This document shows positions 62,637 through 64,000 of a stretch of DNA of 64,000 nt, piece by piece. The translations under genes were made by a program, and so were the position numbers. The notes beneath the pieces were generated by a model that was not told the DNA's origin, did no database searches, and was given only the letters and a program-made list of their open reading frames with translations. Within the stretch, counting starts at the first letter, position 1. Each line of letters starts with the position of its first letter. This stretch comes from Alphaproteobacteria bacterium (GTDB taxonomy: Bacteria > Pseudomonadota > Alphaproteobacteria > Paracaedibacterales > VGCI01): positions 1-64,000 of the forward strand of contig VGCI01000010.1 of NCBI GenBank assembly GCA_016870095.1, read 5' to 3'.

Positions 62637-64000
62637 ATGAACATTCAAGACAATGACTTACCGCAATTAATTTATTCAAAGTGCCTATTGAAAATAGGAG
62701 ATATAAGCTTTACTCCCCGAGAAATTGACATCATTGCTTTTATAATCAGCGGACGATCAGCAAAAAGGACTGGTATCCTTCTCTCCCTTTCTCAGAAGAC
62801 TGTAGAAAGCTACACAAGAAATATTATGATAAAATTGGAATGTAATTCTAAAGAAGGAATTATTGATTTTATTGAAAAATCTGACCAGTTTGCGAATGTT
62901 AAAAGATACCATACAAGCTTATTAATGCAGCTTAATTTCGAAAAAATATTAAAAAGCATTGCCCTTATTCCGGATTTGGACAAAGAAAAAAAGATATTTC
63001 TAGTAGCACAAGAAGAAGAAATAAAATCTTATTTTATTGAAAACCTAATAAAGCATATTAATATAGTGGGTCTTAGCCTTTCACAAGTACTTTGGGAACC
63101 TACCCAATCCTTCTCGCTATTTAACAAGCACGATAGTAAGAATGAATTTACAATTTATTTCATCTCTAATTTACACTCAATAAATACATTAATAGATTCC
63201 AACACATTTTTACTTCAACAAAACACCCAAGCATCACACAGGTTTTTTCTTTTTTCTAATGATGAAATATTCAAGCAATGCTCATTACAATTAAATAAGT
63301 TAGAACATTTGAAATATGATAACGGAACCAATTATTACAGCACTGTTTTCAATATTCTTCAAAAAATTTTCCCCAATATCAAATTGGATAGTTACATTAA
63401 TGAATTTATAGATCAAAACAAACAAAATACCAATATAACCCAGACTCCTCACACAGAAGTACAATCTCGAAATGAGAAAAAGTTTTATGATTTTTCGTTT
63501 AAAACCTTCATAATATTATTTATATTAATATTATGTATTCTTAGTGCTACATTTTTTTGGGCGCTAAAAGGAAAAAAGCAAATAGAAAGACCTTTTATAC
63601 ATTCAAATTTATCTGGCTCTAATAATATACCTCATCTTAATCGCTATGAAATTATACATCAAATTAAAAAGGAATTTGAAAAAGCATCAGGTATTCACGC
63701 TATAGCCCTTATTGGCGTTGGCGGTGCAGGAAAAACAACTCTTGCACGACAATATGTGAGTCAACAAAAAGCTAGTATAATGTGGGAATTTAGCACTGAA
63801 ACCCCTCAGAGCCTTAATGCCTCATTTGATAAATTAGGGCAAAAACTATCTCAAAGTGATATAGACCATAAGTTGTTAAAAAATATTCAAATGATGAGCT
63901 CATTAGCTGAAAAGGAAACCAAACTTATTCAATTTGTTAAAGATAGATTAAAACTTAATCCGAACTGGTTTCTAATTTATGATAATGTGGAATCATTTGA
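62637..64000 (+). CDS. LuxR-HTH / transmembrane / NB-ARC protein, cut by window end
   Basis: Open from ATG 62637 to the edge (454 codons). A LuxR-type HTH at about 25-78 (FTPREIDIIAFIISGRS, LSLSQKTVESYTRNIMIKLE) is followed by an unassigned region (80-280) and a membrane helix at about 288-311 (FIILFILILCILSATFFWAL). An NB-ARC-type STAND ATPase follows, with P-loop GVGGAGKTT (360-368) and Walker B WFLIYDN (about 444-450). Such proteins often end in TPR repeats. The DNA-binding head and the ATPase are separated by the membrane helix, which is unusual. It diverges from the lasso operon and may sense a signal and control it. Confidence 0.72.
   Translation, partial: MNIQDNDLPQLIYSKCLLKIGDISFTPREIDIIAFIISGRSAKRTGILLSLSQKTVESYTRNIMIKLECNSKEGIIDFIEKSDQFANVKRYHTSLLMQLNFEKILKSIALIPDLDKEKKIFLVAQEEEIKSYFIENLIKHINIVGLSLSQVLWEPTQSFSLFNKHDSKNEFTIYFISNLHSINTLIDSNTFLLQQNTQASHRFFLFSNDEIFKQCSLQLNKLEHLKYDNGTNYYSTVFNILQKIFPNIKLDSYINEFIDQNKQNTNITQTPHTEVQSRNEKKFYDFSFKTFIILFILILCILSATFFWALKGKKQIERPFIHSNLSGSNNIPHLNRYEIIHQIKKEFEKASGIHAIALIGVGGAGKTTLARQYVSQQKASIMWEFSTETPQSLNASFDKLGQKLSQSDIDHKLLKNIQMMSSLAEKETKLIQFVKDRLKLNPNWFLIYDNVESF

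Larger units (their letters stand above)
50517..64000 (+). mobile_element. Integrated genomic island at a tRNA-Lys site (left part)
   Basis: The left boundary is a 3' half tRNA-Lys copy whose missing 5' side faces right, and a tyrosine integrase gene starts about 170 bases inside. In tRNA-targeting elements the truncated copy marks one end and the intact tRNA the other, so the element must lie to the right and extend beyond the window. Contents seen: integrase, 335-residue protein, duplicated palindromes, a broken repeat protein, the lasso-peptide operon and an NB-ARC protein. No right boundary is visible. Confidence 0.6.

Overview
The window is a low-GC bacterial chromosome segment (about 36-38% GC by eye). 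I infer an alphaproteobacterium, probably a host-associated relative of the Holosporales or Paracaedibacter-like symbionts of protists. The reasons are the divergent slt / dapA-smpB block, a CpaF-type Tad pilus operon, the rsmI-yraN-BON lipoprotein order, many small secreted proteins, LuxR regulators and frequent decayed genes. Genus cannot be fixed from sequence alone. Most of bases 14,700-50,000 is core genome. The two ends are accessory DNA.

Bases 1-8,200 are an accessory zone. It holds a secreted phospholipase D-like protein, a secreted leucine-rich-repeat protein, a secreted trypsin-like protease and two small secreted or unknown proteins, around a broken IS3-family element. Bases 8,200-14,600 hold an S24-type repressor that has lost its catalytic residues, then a signalling cassette: a haem-oxygenase-like di-iron protein, a multi-spanning CqsS/LqsS-like histidine kinase, an LqsR-like response regulator and an ABC exporter interrupted by one amber codon.

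Bases 14,700-50,000 are mostly housekeeping. They include pyruvate kinase and oligoendopeptidase F, then two Flp pilins plus a 37-residue Flp-like mini-pilin with cpaF-tadB-tadC-tadE/F/G. Next come a CDF metal exporter, RsmB-like methyltransferase, Hsp20, a DolP-like BON lipoprotein, YraN, RsmI, SmpB, DapA, a lytic transglycosylase, a cyclic-nucleotide-domain MscS channel, an OmpA/MotB-like protein, Trm112-like and LON-N proteins, and an MFS transporter. A LuxR solo, a TraB/GumN-like secreted protein, a short-chain dehydrogenase and Nnr follow. The block ends with an operon of beta-CASP hydrolase, AMP-phosphorylase-type enzyme and PRPP-synthetase-like protein, which I read as an RNA or nucleotide salvage route.

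At 50,517 the sequence changes character. A 3' half of a tRNA-Lys gene followed by a tyrosine integrase marks the left end of an integrated island that runs past the right edge of the window. It carries an unknown 335-residue protein, a roughly 220-bp duplicated block of palindromes, a frameshifted repeat protein, and a complete lasso-peptide operon on the minus strand. The operon runs: two precursors (both predicted to form a Gly1-Glu8 ring), a fused B protein, an asparagine-synthetase-like cyclase, an Atm1-like ABC exporter, and a Lon-like AAA+ ATPase with a signal peptide translationally coupled to the exporter. Divergent from it is the start of a large LuxR-HTH / transmembrane / NB-ARC protein. 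The most novel parts are the AAA+ partner, the paired precursor-plus-hairpin cassettes, the palindrome block, and the di-iron oxidase plus quorum-sensing-like kinase cassette.
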